DNA from: Paratinospora sagittata | Lineage: Eukaryota > Streptophyta > Magnoliopsida > Ranunculales > Menispermaceae | Direction of reading: 5' to 3' | Assembly: GCA_035771175.1 (NCBI GenBank) | Contig: CM069596.1 | Location: 13,783,001 to 13,847,000 of the forward strand | Length of the DNA stretch: 64,000 nucleotides | Shown here: one piece after another, positions 9,678 through 20,710 of the stretch | How the letters are laid out: each line of letters starts with the position of its first letter | Position numbering within the stretch: position 1 is the stretch's first letter | Position numbers and translations under genes: made by a program | The notes under the pieces: generated by a model | The model's input: only the letters and a program-made list of their open reading frames with translations | Database searches by the model: none | Told to the model about the DNA's origin: nothing

Positions 9678-11330
9678 ATGGCCGCTAGTAAAGGAATGAC
9701 TACCAGTAGTCGGGAACAGGTTTCCACAAGACTAATGGACCTTCACAATCGGAAGGTTGTTTTGATGAGGAGCATAGACATGAAGAATCCCCACCTATGC
9801 CCAATCCTTCACAACAAGCTCGCGAAGCTAAGGTGGCTAAACATAATGAATGTTGAGGATTATGTCTCTCTCAACTTGGTTAGGTTGTTTTACGACAACA
9901 TGAGTATTGCGGGACTTCAGGTGGACGGAAATAGCCCTATCTTAGAGACACGGGTTAAGGGAGTGACAATTTCTGTCAAAATCGAATTTATTTCTTGACT
10001 AATGGAAATCCCCATAGGAACCAAGATCATAAATCCCCATGAATCCCAGGCCATTGTGGAGATTGCAAAATCAAAGGAACAACTATTCACCTACCTCGCT
10101 CTGATGGCATACACCTACAAAAAATACGCTCGCCTCCCAAATACACTCTTAAAACTAAACCTTGCAGGCCTAGGGAAGATTGGGGTGGATAATATACTAC
10201 CCGAAGTGGTGAGTAGGGGCATGACTACAAGGGATCAACTCCTTGTTTTATATTGCCTAGACAAGGGAATTATTGTCTTCCTACCCCACATCATCATTCA
10301 ACAGATGGCCAGAGTAGCCTTAAACCCTACCCAAAAGGAATACCTCGGCTATGGAGCTTTAATCATGAAATTGCCAGTTGAGGCAAACTTGAAGTCCTTT
10401 GATGAATCCTCAATACTAATAAAAAAGAAATGGTCTCACTAGCCTCTTATTCCAAAACCTTCAACTCAAAAGGAGAGGTGACCGATGAAGAATTATTTGG
10501 CGCTACTTCTGAGGAAAATAGTGGAAAGGCTAGTGATGACACGGTCAGTGGTCAACGAAGAAGTCGACGCAAGATTCTTACCAGAGGAGCGCCAAATAAT
10601 GATGCAAGGCAGAGGACTGAAAGAGACCCAGAATCAAACAATGAACAACCCAATCATCAATGAGTCACGGAAGATGAAATCTTTGGGAACCCAGAAGGAA
10701 ATTTTGACCAACCCAATGCAGATCTAGACGGACAGGGAGTTCTGGTAAATTCACCTTTCTAGAACCCCCCGGCCCAAGGGAATATGACATCTCAGGGGAT
10801 TCCAATTCAAAGAGTACCCTACCAACCGACTCCACAATTCCCTATGAACCAACCACCTCAAAATTGGGTTGCACCAAACTTCAGAAGACAGGATACCCGG
10901 ATGAGTTCACTTTTTCAAGAATTTCTGACTCAAGCAAATCCAACCTTCCAAGAAGTTCCAGTTATGGGAACCTCATATAATCAAACCAACTACCCTCCAC
11001 TAATGGATCAGCCAACCAGCCAACAATTTCAAATAATGCACACAGCCTACCCAACATCGATGGGACAACCAACCTACCCTCCCCCTAGGAAACAACCAGC
11101 CAACCAGGATGATCGATTTCAAGCTATTATGTCACGTTTTGATGAAATGTGTGATGAGTTTAGAACTATGAACCACATAATGCAAGTTATAGAAGAATGG
11201 CAGAACGCCTCTCAGCCTTTTCTAGTGGTGACTCCACGACTAGTAGGAGAACTAGGCTGCATAGTAGGCAGGAAAATTAGAAAAACAATTACTGGCATTA
11301 TAATATCTTTTTTTTTAATAAAATGTTTTA
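9678..11330 (+). pseudogene. Extra ORF of element A (putative plant transposon protein-like), broken
   Basis: Begins ATGGCCGCTAGT at 9678, directly after a pyrimidine tract and CAG that resembles a splice acceptor. The first ~220 codons match the extra ORFs of B and C (HNKLAKLRWLNI, SLNLVRLFYDNMS, PILETRVKGVTISV, IPIGTKII, NLAGLGKI, QLLVLYCLDK, ALIMKLPVEANL) and look like the 'putative plant transposon protein' domain (Transposase_32-type) found beside plant retroelements; that assignment is from memory of family patterns. The second half is Gln/Pro/Asn-rich and ends in a short helical-looking segment (SRFDEMCDEFRTMN). Defects: CGA to TGA stop at 9996-9998, a frameshift near 10430, and stops near 10661 and 10760. 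Full length would have been about 540 residues. Function unknown; it is neither gag nor pol. Confidence 0.7.
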
Positions 11331-12013
11331 TTTATTTATTTGAGATTATGTTTGGTGGGCCGACTTACAACCATTATTTTCTTTCGTATCACTAACTTTG
11401 GAGTGGTATGGGACACAACAAAATTGGTAAATACCAAATAAAACTTTGGAAGTAAGGAAACCTACGACCTTGTATGGAAAAACATCTGGAAAAGCTGAAT
11501 AACTAAGATTATCACTAAGTTTACACGGTATGGGACGAATAAACTAGGACGATACTATTAGTGGACTCCTCTCCACTTGATGTTTTTTAAAGACCGTGTT
11601 CGTACAGCTTAACTTGGTTGTACCCCTAATCACCAAATTCATGTGGTATGGGACACAAGAATTGGGATAATAAGCGGAAAGGCTAAGGAAAGGAGTTTGA
11701 ACACATAAGAATGCGATAGAATGCTAGACTAGGGCATTTGCCGAGGCTAGTCTCAGAATTTCTATGGCTCGTATGGATTTTGAAAAAGGTAAGTATGTTC
11801 ATAAAACCATAAACAAAATATTTGAAATGCTTTCAAGACTTTATACTTATTATACAAACACTCCAACCTTGTTTTATCCCTTGTCCAAACATATGAGACA
11901 CAAAATTCTTTGATTCCTCACCAAAACCTTACACCATACCTAAAAAAATAGGTGGTTTTATAATTGCAGAACTCTCAAACTTATGAATTGCTGAGAATAT
12001 CATATCACTATAC
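11331..12013 (+). other. Conserved non-coding spacer between extra ORF and gag, with repeated stem-loops
   Basis: No coding capacity, but the block is retained in all three elements (B 26940-27668, C 40365-41124). Three stem-loops each present a GGTATGGGAC loop: near 11394-11424 (AACTTTG/CAAAATT), 11519-11550 (AAGTTTA/TAAACTA; AAGTTTAC/GTAAACTT, fully paired, in B and C) and 11633-11666 (CCAAATTC/GAATTGGG). A fourth hairpin near 11605 (GTACA ... TGTAC) lies between the last two. Possible roles such as packaging or translation control are inference. Confidence 0.6.
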
Positions 12014-12189
12014 TGTTGGCCCAGGTATGTCCAAGAGGGGGGTGAATTGGACACTTAGACAAAATAAAATTAAATGCAATAACAAAAATAAAATCCAAAA
12101 TATAAATAAATATGCACAGTCGATTTGTAGTGGTTCGACTACTTGCCTACGTCCACTACCTAACCTCCTTAGTTAGAATTTTAAACCTT

Positions 12190-12425
12190 ATTACTAAGGG
12201 ATTCTCTTATGGGTAAGAATCAAACCATTACACCTTTTCTCAACTTGCGAGTGTGAGAACAACCTTTACACTGCTCAACTTGCAGGCTTGAGACCAATCT
12301 ATCCCAACTTCTGGGTGTGAGACAAACCTAAACTTTCTCAACTTACGAGTGTGAGAACTACCGTTTCTCAACTTATGGGAGTGAGAAGACCGTTTCTCAA
12401 CTTACGGGTGTGAGAAGACCTAGAC
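12190..12425 (+). repeat. Hairpin array 1 homologue (TTCTCA/TGAGAA stems)
   Basis: Seven or so units comparable to 6864-7265. The loop is again close to CTTACGGGTG, but the stems are mostly TTCTCA/TGAGAA, with CTCAA/TTGAG and GATTCT/AGAATC variants. Pairing is kept while stem sequence differs from the other solo LTR. Confidence 0.7.
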
Positions 12426-13094
12426 GTGTTGAATACAGGAATATTAGCTCAGCAATTTGTCTAACTGCTGTTACAACCTTGATACAGTATACAAGATATG
12501 AATTGAGGTACAACTGTATCCTATGAACTATCTCTCAAATTTCTCTTTCGGCAATAATGATCTAAGTTAAAACAGTGCTAAAAATTTGAGTGAAACAGTT
12601 CAATCTTTCAAATGATTTTCCAGATAAAGATATAAATTTAGCTCAGAATAAAAATCACTTTAATAAGCAAAGTTTCAAAGAAAATGCTTTGAAAGTAAAA
12701 TTACTTAAACTTTTTCAATCAGATGAAAATCCGACTAACTTTCAAAAGTGTTTTGGCTCAGAGAATTTTTTGTCCTTAACAAATTGTTAAGTGCTAGTAT
12801 TTATAGACTTGTAGTGATGAAGCTACTGTTCATTTGAATTTGAATTTCAAATATGAACGTTTACTCACAACAGCTAGAATGTATCATGAAAATGGCAACT
12901 GAACATTTCATGAACATTCTAATTCTCTCCAGATTCACAAATAAGGAAAGTTTAAGAAACGTGGTTCATGAATCAGAGGATATCTCTGACAAATCCAAAA
13001 AGTTGATTTTTGTACGAAAATTTGTTCTTCAAAAGTGGCTCAAAAAGATGTACGTGTCCAAACAACAAAAATATCATTTTTGTCATTTTGTTCC

Positions 13095-13655
13095 TTTGAG
13101 GACGCTCATGGAGTATCAACGTCCTACCGAACAATGAAGTGAGAGTGCTACTAACTCATAAGCGTCCTGACTTACTTTAACAATTCAACGACTTAAATCC
13201 TGAGGGCACTAATTGACAATTATCGTCTTGCTTTGTTTTAAAAAACTTAAATGCACAAAGGCGCTACTCAGGAGTTAGCATCCTGATATTTTTAAAAATA
13301 GTTTTAAAACAATATTAAGTGAGCTAAAGGACAGTAAGCGTCCTGAAAGTTATTAAGTTGATTTTAAGGATAAGGGAGCTCCTACACAAGTAGCGTCCTG
13401 ACAGTTTATCCAACTTATAACTATCAGCGACTTTAAAGATAAAAATCGTTTGAAAACTACGAGAACTTTCAACGAGCTGAAATTAAGTCAGCGTCCTGAT
13501 ACTTTCAAAGGTTGACTAAAGGAAGACAACTACTTACAAGTAAGCGTCCTAATTAATCAGTTCAATCTAACCTTAAGCGTTCTAATATTTTATCAGCGTC
13601 CTGACCCATCAAGTTTAGGAGGGCGCTGCTAAAACATTAGCGTCCTGAAAGAGTC
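13095..13655 (+). repeat. Hairpin array 2 homologue (GGCGCT ... AGCGTCC units)
   Basis: Units near 13095, 13141, 13201, 13258, 13323, 13376 and 13621 repeat the pattern of 8343-8910: a GAGGGCGCT-like octamer, 11-16 bases, then AGCGTCCTG. Several units have decayed on one side. Confidence 0.65.
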
Positions 13656-14063
13656 TATAGAAATGGTTTTTGATATTTTGATTAAAGCTTGATAAAACAC
13701 GATTAAAATTATGGTTTTTTTCTAATCAAATCAAATACTTTAGAAATCATAAAGTATCTTTAAAATGTGATGATCAAAATACGAAAATGATTAAATCTTA
13801 CTGAGAGCAAATTTGATCGGTAGTCCTTACATTCTAAGTACTAAAGGACTCAGAACTTTAATTGACGTTCAATAGGCTTGTGAGTATAGTTCTTTGATCT
13901 TAATTCTTGATCAATCTGAAACACTTGACAAGATCATTTGATACACAGATTGGAGATATTTGGAATCATCAAAACATTTATGACATGGGGTTCATTGAGA
14001 TAACATATACTTGGCCACGTTTCCTAAAGCGGAGTTCTATTTTTCTCTTTTCCAGTGAGAAAA

Positions 14064-15240
14064 ATGCAACCCAAAAAAAAAGGAAGGCCACACATAGTCT
14101 GTCCAACAAAGGAGACACCTCCTGAGACAAAATCAGGAACCGCAGCCTCCTGGGATGGAGCAGGCTGCATACGACGCTGCCACTACTTCTGGACAGGCAG
14201 TGCCACCTCAACCTACACCCTTCATCATGCCTCCAGGCATGGAATACTTTTTTTTTAGATTCATTGAGGCGATGAAAGTGACAATACAAATGGTCGTCCG
14301 TGAGACTGCGAAAAACCAAGTGGTCACCATACAAGCACCTGTTCGATTGGGGTCGAAAAACCAAACCGACCAGATCATGAAGTATAAAAGGCTGCAACCC
14401 CTTACCTTTGTTGGCACCATTGATGTGGATGAAGCGCATAAATGGCTTGATGAGTCCAAAAAGGCTCTTGAGGCTGTGGGAGTCGACGAGGGTCAAAAAA
14501 TTCCATTAGCTTTGTACCAACTTGTTAGTGAAGCTAACACTTGGTGGATAACGGTGTAGGAAGACCCAAAGGTCAATGTAACAAACATGATTTGGTTGGA
14601 ATTCGAGTCACTGTTCATTGATGAGTACTTCCGTGACGCAGTAAAGAGGCAAAGACGCCAGGAGTTTGCCAGGCTTTACCAGGACAGCATGATAGTCCAA
14701 GAGTATGCTGTCAAGTTCAAGGAACTATCGGTCTTTTCTCTCTCCACCATCTCAACGGAGCAAGGTAAGGCTGAGAAATTCTATAATGGCCTTTGTCCAC
14801 ACATTCGACAGGCCCTGTCAATCTTGGACCTCAAGAATTAGAGGCAGCTAGTCAACATCGCCATGTACTTTGAGCAAGAAAAAACGGTGACAAATTTTGC
14901 CCAACAGGGCAACAAGAAGAAACCCTATTATAATCAAAACCCAGCCCTCCCAGCCCCCGTGCAAAAGCAAGAGGCCACTACACCTGCGGCTCAAAATTTT
15001 AACCCTGGCCAACATGTGTTTTAAAATCATAATAGAGGAGGCCGCAATGGCAGAGGCGGTCGCTACAATGGCAATGGGAGAGGTGTTGGCCAATGACACC
15101 ACAATCAGCACGGCCAATTGAACCAACAACAAGCACCTAATCATAAGAGGTTGACTTGTTTCAATTGCGGCCAACAGGGCCACGTAAAAAGGCTCTGACC
15201 CACTTTCCAAAATCGCAACAGCCAGTTCCTGCAATTATAG
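14064..15240 (+). pseudogene. gag: Element A gag, broken
   Basis: Gag is the structural polyprotein of the element's virus-like particle. ATG at 14064 follows a pyrimidine-rich tract ending in CAG. Recognisable parts are YKRLQPLTFVGTIDVDEA and W-LEFESLFIDEYF-R, typical of Retrotrans_gag, with FYNGLCPHIRQAL after it, and a C-terminal CCHC zinc knuckle CFNCGQQGHVKR near 15155-15190. The frame shifts near 14150 and is stopped at about 14557 (before EDPKVNV) and 14839 (before RQLVNIA), so no full-length protein can be made. The order and spacing match the gags of B and C. Confidence 0.85.
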
Positions 15241-15324
15241 TCCAACAAGCCCCATCTACTGCAAACGCCCAGCCCAGGCAGAACCACCAAAACTAGGGAC
15301 AAAGGCAGCAAGAAAGAGTCTATG

Positions 15325-18300
15325 TAGTGGCCCAGCAACCTCTTCCAGATGATAATAATGTGGTGGAAGGTACATTTTCCTTGTTCAATACAATGGTTCA
15401 TGTATTATTTGATTCAGGTTTCACACATTCTTTTGTGTCTTCTACATTGGTAGCACAATTAGGCTTGCAACTTGAACCAACCAACTTCACTATTTATGTC
15501 TTAACACCAATAGGACCTAGTACTGACACTAACGAGAAATGTTTTAGATGTGAACTTAGAATGTGAGGACAGATAATCCCTGTAGATCTCCTGATCATGG
15601 ACATAGAAGAAACATCATTATCAGCATGGCCTAACTGATGCCGCTAAATGGTAAGATCGATTGTCTAAAGAACCAAGTTCTGATTACCTTACCTACCGGA
15701 GAAAAAGTCAAGATCCAAGGCACCCAAAACCAGATTCATAGCTCAACTGTCTAACTCCTCAAAGAAAAACTTCAATCTCTATCCATCAGTGACGACAATA
15801 AGCCACCACTACCATCATACCCTCTTGATGTGCACGACATCAAAGTCATATCTGAATTCCCAACGGTATTTCTAAACGACCTTCCTGGCCTGCCCCCGGT
15901 TTGGGAACTCGACTTCAAAATCAAACTGGTATCCGGAATCGAACCCATCTCAATTCCACCATACAGAATGTTCAACATCGAGTTGGTTGAGTTGGATAAA
16001 CAACTGAAGGAATTGGAGAGTACAGGCTTGATCAAAAAAAGTTAATCACCCTGGGGCACTCCAGTTCTGTTCATTCAAAAAAAGGATGGTTCGTTACGAC
16101 TTTGCATCGATTATCGCAAGTTGAATAACACAATCATCAAGAACAAATACCCATTGCCCAGGATCGATGACTTGTTCGACCAACTCAGAGATGCCAAATA
16201 CTTCTTTAAGATTGATTTACGATCCGACTATCATCAACTCTGGATCAGAGAGTCGAACGTCAATAAAACAACTTTTAGAACTCGGTATGGTCATTATGAG
16301 TTCTTGGTCATGCCATTCGGTCTAACTAACACACCTGCAACGTTCATGGATCTGACAAATCTTATCTTCAGACCATATTTAGATCGATTTGTGGTAGTCT
16401 TTGTAGATGATATATTGGTGTATTCACCAACAGTGGAAGACCATAAGACGCACCTGGGGATTGTCCCCCAGACCTCAAGACACCACCGGCTATATGCAAA
16501 GCTGTGTAAATGCAATTTTGGGCAAAGAAAGTTCAATTCTTAGGTCATGTAGTTTCAGGTAATGGCATCGAAGTAGATCCTTCAAAAGTTGAAGCAGTAT
16601 TAAACTGGAAGCAACCTACCACTGTTACTCAAATTCAGAGTTTTCTCGATTTGGCTGGCTACTACAAACGTTTCATCAAGGACTTTTCCAAGATTGCTAA
16701 ACCTATGACCAAACTCACTCAGAAAGACATGCGATTCATCTAGAACGTAGCTTATGAATCATAATTTTAGGAATTGAAAAAACGTCTCACAACAGCACCA
16801 GTACTAATTACTCCAAGAAATGAAGTTGGATTTTCATTATACACCGACACCTCTCTCCAAGTCTTAGGTGCAGTACTACAAGATGGCCAAGTTGTTGCAT
16901 ATGCATCCAGACAACTAAAGATCCATGAGGGTAATTACCCCACGCACGACTTGAAACTTGCAACTGTCGTATTCGCACTGAAGTTATGGCGGCACTACCT
17001 ATATGGTGAGCAGTTCGAGGTCTTCTCAGATCACAAAAACCTCAAGTACATCTATACTCAGAGAGACCTAAACCTACCCCAAAAAAGATGGTTAGAATTT
17101 TTGAAAGACTACGACTTTCAACTCCAATATCATCCGGAAAAAGCCAATGTTGTGGCTGATGCCCTGAGTAGAAAGTCATATGTTGCTGCGTGTATGCTCA
17201 ACTTCGAAATGAGGAAGTTGGCTACGGAGGAGGGAGGAAGATCACTACTCTCCCAATTAACTGCCAACTCCGAGCTTATTCAAAAAATCTCAGCGGCCTA
17301 AGCCAACAACCTCCTATTAATGGAGAAAAGAGAACTCATCCTCAGTGGACAGGGCCTTTCCCACAGGTCTGTCTCTGATGATGGGGGAAATTTTGTACAA
17401 AAAAACGTTTATGCCTACCGAACGACCCAGAAATTCGAAATGAAGTGCTCACTAAAATGTATTGCTCGAGGTTCGTTATGCATCCTGGGGGAGACAAAAT
17501 ATACAAGGATGTCAAGCGACAATTTTGGTCTTCTGGAATGAAAAAGGCTATTGCAGACTTTGCTGCTCGATGTCTCGTTTGCAAACAAGTAAAGGCGGAA
17601 CGCAGACTTCCTTTCGGCCTTCTCCAACCTTTACCTATTGGAGAATGGAAGTGGGAGAACATAGCAATGGACTTTGTTACTGTCTTACCTCGAAATAATA
17701 AAGGGCAAGATGCAATTTGGGTTATCATTGATAGACTTGCAAAGTTTGCACACTTTTTACCAATAAAGTTCATGGATAACCCTGCCAAGCTAGCCGAATT
17801 GTATGAAAAGAGATCGTACGCCTCCATGGCATACCTATCACAATCGTCTCTAATCAAAACCCTCAATTCACATCAAAATTTTGGTAAAGCTTCCAAAGTA
17901 GAATGGGCTCCAAGATTACCATGAGCACAACTTTTCACCCATAGACCGATGGGCAGTCAGAGAGTTTGATCCAGATTTTAGAGGATATGTTACGATGTTG
18001 TATATTGGACTTTCATGACGGATGAGCTAAACACGTTCATTTGGTTGAATCTGCATACAACAACAGCTACCAATCCAGTATTGGCATGGCACCATACGAG
18101 GCTCTCTATGGTCGCCCTTGCAGATCTTATGTATGCTCATTAGACATGGCAGATCGACCGCAATTGGGGCCAGAACTAGTTCAAGACACTTCTAAGAAGA
18201 TCATATTAGTCAAGGAGCAACTTCGTGTGGCACAGAGTCACAAAAAAGCTATGCCGACAAATGGAGACAACCTCTGGAGTTTGAGAAGGAGGACTGTGTT

Positions 18301-18708
18301 TTTCTAAGAGTTCAGCCTACAAGAGGTGTCAAACGCTTCGGGATCAAAGGAAAGCTCTCTCCAAGATATATGGGCCGTTTTAGGATCATCAAACGCTTTG
18401 GCAAACTAGCCTGTCGACTATCCCTTCCCTCATTCATGTTCAAAGTTCATGACATTTTTCATGCATCCATGCTTTGAAAGTATCGTCCTAATCCTTCACA
18501 TATCATCCCTCTGGTCGAAGTTCAGGTTGAAGAAGGAAACAAAAATCAGGAGAGAGCGATACAAAATCTGGATAGGAAAACTCAAGAACTTAGACGGCGT
18601 AGTATTCAACTTGTAAAAGTGTTTTGGGATCACCATGGAATAGAAGAAGCAACTTAGGAACTTGAAGATAAAATCAAACAAAGATAGCCCGAATTGTTCC
18701 AACAATAA
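15325..18708 (+). pseudogene. pol: Element A pol (PR-RT-RH-INT-chromodomain-like), broken
   Basis: Domains in order: retropepsin LFDSGFTHSF near 15405; reverse transcriptase about 16060-16560 with the catalytic FVDDILVYS at 16400-16426 intact and [11 protein letters not shown] before it; RNase H about 16774-17190 ([28 protein letters not shown]); integrase about 17445-18290 with an H2C2 finger (ARCLVCKQ) and AMDFVTVLP. The second integrase acidic residue appears lost (SNQNPQF-like where C has SDRDPRF). The C-terminus (NLDRKTQELRRRSIQLVKVF) resembles the chromodomain of Tekay/Del-type chromoviruses. Several in-frame stops and shifts (for example near 15565, 16043, 16741, 17299 and 18476) make it a pseudogene. 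The final TAA is at 18706-18708. Confidence 0.88.
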
Positions 18709-19359
18709 TTGATGTTGTAATATATTGTACCTTTCACTTATCAATAAATTTATTCTTGTACAACTATAATTGTGTCAACATGTAATAATCATTATAAAAA
18801 ATGTAGATGTTTGTTGATAGCACAGACAGGAGTAAAGAACCATATACATCATGGCCTACTTGCCAACCTCGAGGAAACCTTTCAAGTCCAGAAGCAACCC
18901 ACAACTTCTATACATCACCAACTCCCTCGCCTCAGCGACTGCGAACCCCTTCGCCAGAACGTATATAGTTATACCATGATGAAATTAACTGAAACAAAGC
19001 AGGGCCCTCATCCTGGCAGGATCTCCGACCAAAACTACCAAGCGAGGAAATTCGGGCAACTGCACGTAAAAGCATTCCACCACTCAATTTGCCTCCCCTG
19101 AAATGCAACAACTAGCACTGCCCTAGACCACCATCAGTCAGGCAAATGTCGGAACCTTCTATGGAGGAATCCGATTCTATTTGCTCTTCATTGTTTGATG
19201 ATGTCGAGGATTCCACTGGCTAGAGTATAATTCAGGGACCTTACTAGCAATACCCCAATTTAATGAAAGATGACCAAGGCAGTGAATCTCACGAAGATAG
19301 CAATCGTGACTACATGGACTGAAATTTCGAGGGCGAAATTATTTTAAGGGGGAGTAGAC
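18709..19359 (+). other. Post-pol region of element A with decayed small ORF and polypurine tract
   Basis: This 650-bp stretch is the counterpart of the B region that holds an intact 142-codon ORF (21813-22241). In A that ORF is broken by stops and shifts; recognisable pieces are VKNHIHHGLLANL and STSIHHQL-like. AAGGGGGAGTAG at 19346-19357, immediately before the 3' LTR, is the polypurine tract that primes plus-strand synthesis. Confidence 0.65.
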
Positions 19360-20561
19360 TGTAATACCCTTGGTTTACAAAATAATAAATCGGGTGGTGC
19401 CCAAACGTTTAGGTAAGAAACCCGAACGTTCGGGCGCCCCTCCTTTCTATAAAAGGGGAATCCCTCCCCCCTCATTTCTCACACCACTCTTCCTCACACT
19501 CTCTCCCTCTTTTAAAGACTCTCTCTCTCTCTCTCTCTTTGAGGCTTTCTCCCTCTCTCTTAGAGACTCTCTACTGGTATGGTGCGGAGTCGCTACTCGG
19601 CAAAGAGCACGGAACATCAAGTGTTTAATTTGAAGGTAGAAACGAAACATAGGCTTGCGTGTCTTATGATTTTCATAAAGTTTTCATTCATTTATCATTA
19701 TGTCTATTATTCATTTACAGTACATTATTGCGTATAACGTTCATATATGTCATAGTTATGCCTTATTATTTGGAGTCTATGTATTACACTGTTACTACGC
19801 CAGATTAGTGGTCAATTTGACTCAACCAGACTTAGTCTTGTCCTCAGTAACTTTGAATAGTGAACGAGAGACAGCTTTCTTCTCTAGAAGACTTGGTATT
19901 TAAGCGGGACCTTGTGTTCCCATCTCTCGACCTGGAGACTGGTCTGGTTGGTCCATTAGGAAAGACCGGACCCGCACATGCATAGTCATCATATATAAAA
20001 TATAAAGCACCTAGGGACGTAAGTTGTCTGTGATCTGTGATGTATTTACTGGTGCAATTATGCCCACTGTTATTGATATTTCCCCTAGAAATGGACGTAC
20101 AATGTGAACCTAGGATTATCTGGAGATGGACATTTTGCACGTGAACCGAGGGTGATCAACGGTCACAGAGCCATTACAAGACGGTGTTATGCATACATTC
20201 TTTTTAAGCCACGTTGTACTATTTATGATGCTATGTTGTGTATATGTGATGTTTGATTATAAATTCTTGTTTATTAATTGTCATATACACAAACTATTTT
20301 ACCCACTGGGCAATAGCTCACTCCCGTTGCTAACCATTTTACAGGAGTCTAAGGTGGATTAGGTTGAGGTGTTTCGGCCCTCATTTTGTACTCCCTTACT
20401 TATAGTTAAGGAAATCTTTTGGGAGGATGTTCCCTTATTATTGGCGGTCCCAGACCGCCTACATTCTGTACAAAATATATTATGTAATTATTGTTATAAT
20501 GCATTCGCACCCCGCCTGTGAGTGTCCCGCCGGTTTAGGCGCGTCCAGGCGGGGTGTGACA
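19360..20561 (+). repeat. Element A 3' LTR
   Basis: Starts TGTAATACCC at 19360 and ends GGCGGGGTGTGACA at 20561. A perfect CCCGAACGTTCGGG palindrome (19421-19434) lies 13 bp before the TATA box TATAAAA (19448-19454). CT-rich leader and the GAAACATAG(G)TTTGC-type segment follow as in the other LTRs. Two internal deletions relative to the 5' LTR (at about 19950 and 20490) make it 1,202 bp. Confidence 0.9.
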
Positions 20562-20710
20562 TATTCACTCTTCAATAATCGCCCTTCAATTATTATTCTC
20601 TTAGCTCTTTTCTCTATGCGGACCCCCCATTTTTTCAACACCTTTTTCTCTGCAACCTAACCCCCCTTCATTTATTGTAGTTCATTTTTTTCAATCCCTC
20701 TTTCTCTGCA
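20562..20710. other. Spacer between the tail-to-tail elements A and B
   Basis: 149 bp of C/T-rich sequence. TTTCTCTGCAAC occurs twice (about 20647 and 20700), the second copy directly at the point where element B's LTR begins, a microhomology that could mark the deletion that removed the end of the B LTR. Confidence 0.6.

Larger units (their letters stand above)
12014..14005 (+). mobile_element. Solo LTR (TGTTGG...CA family) just upstream of element A gag
   Basis: The 1,992-bp insert runs from TGTTGGCCCAGG to GAGATAACA with an exact 5-bp duplication TATAC (12009-12013, 14006-14010). The uninterrupted reading is kept in element B. Shared blocks with 6646-9469 (GTGGTTCG, CTACGTCCACTACC, both hairpin arrays) show the two are one family. 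No ORF is worth calling; short open frames inside are incidental. Confidence 0.85.
2961..20561 (+). mobile_element. Element A: degenerate Ty3/gypsy chromovirus-like retrotransposon with extra 5' ORF and three nested solo LTRs
   Basis: Layout: 5' LTR (2961-6513, split), primer site, extra ORF (9678-about 11330), structured spacer, gag (14064-), pol (to 18708), 650-bp post-pol region, polypurine tract, 3' LTR (19360-20561). Solo LTRs at 3580-5803, 6646-9469 and 12014-14005 inflate it from roughly 10.5 kb to 17.6 kb. Gag, pol and the extra ORF are all interrupted by stops and frameshifts, so it is non-autonomous today. The flanking pentamers (CATTT before, TATTC after) do not match exactly, so either the target duplication has mutated or an end was exchanged by recombination. 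Family assignment (Tekay/Del-like chromovirus) rests on the pol order and the chromodomain-like tail. Confidence 0.85.

Noticed and set aside
13978..14496. 172-codon open frame on the - strand over gag
   Set aside because: Antisense shadow of the gag reading; no independent support.
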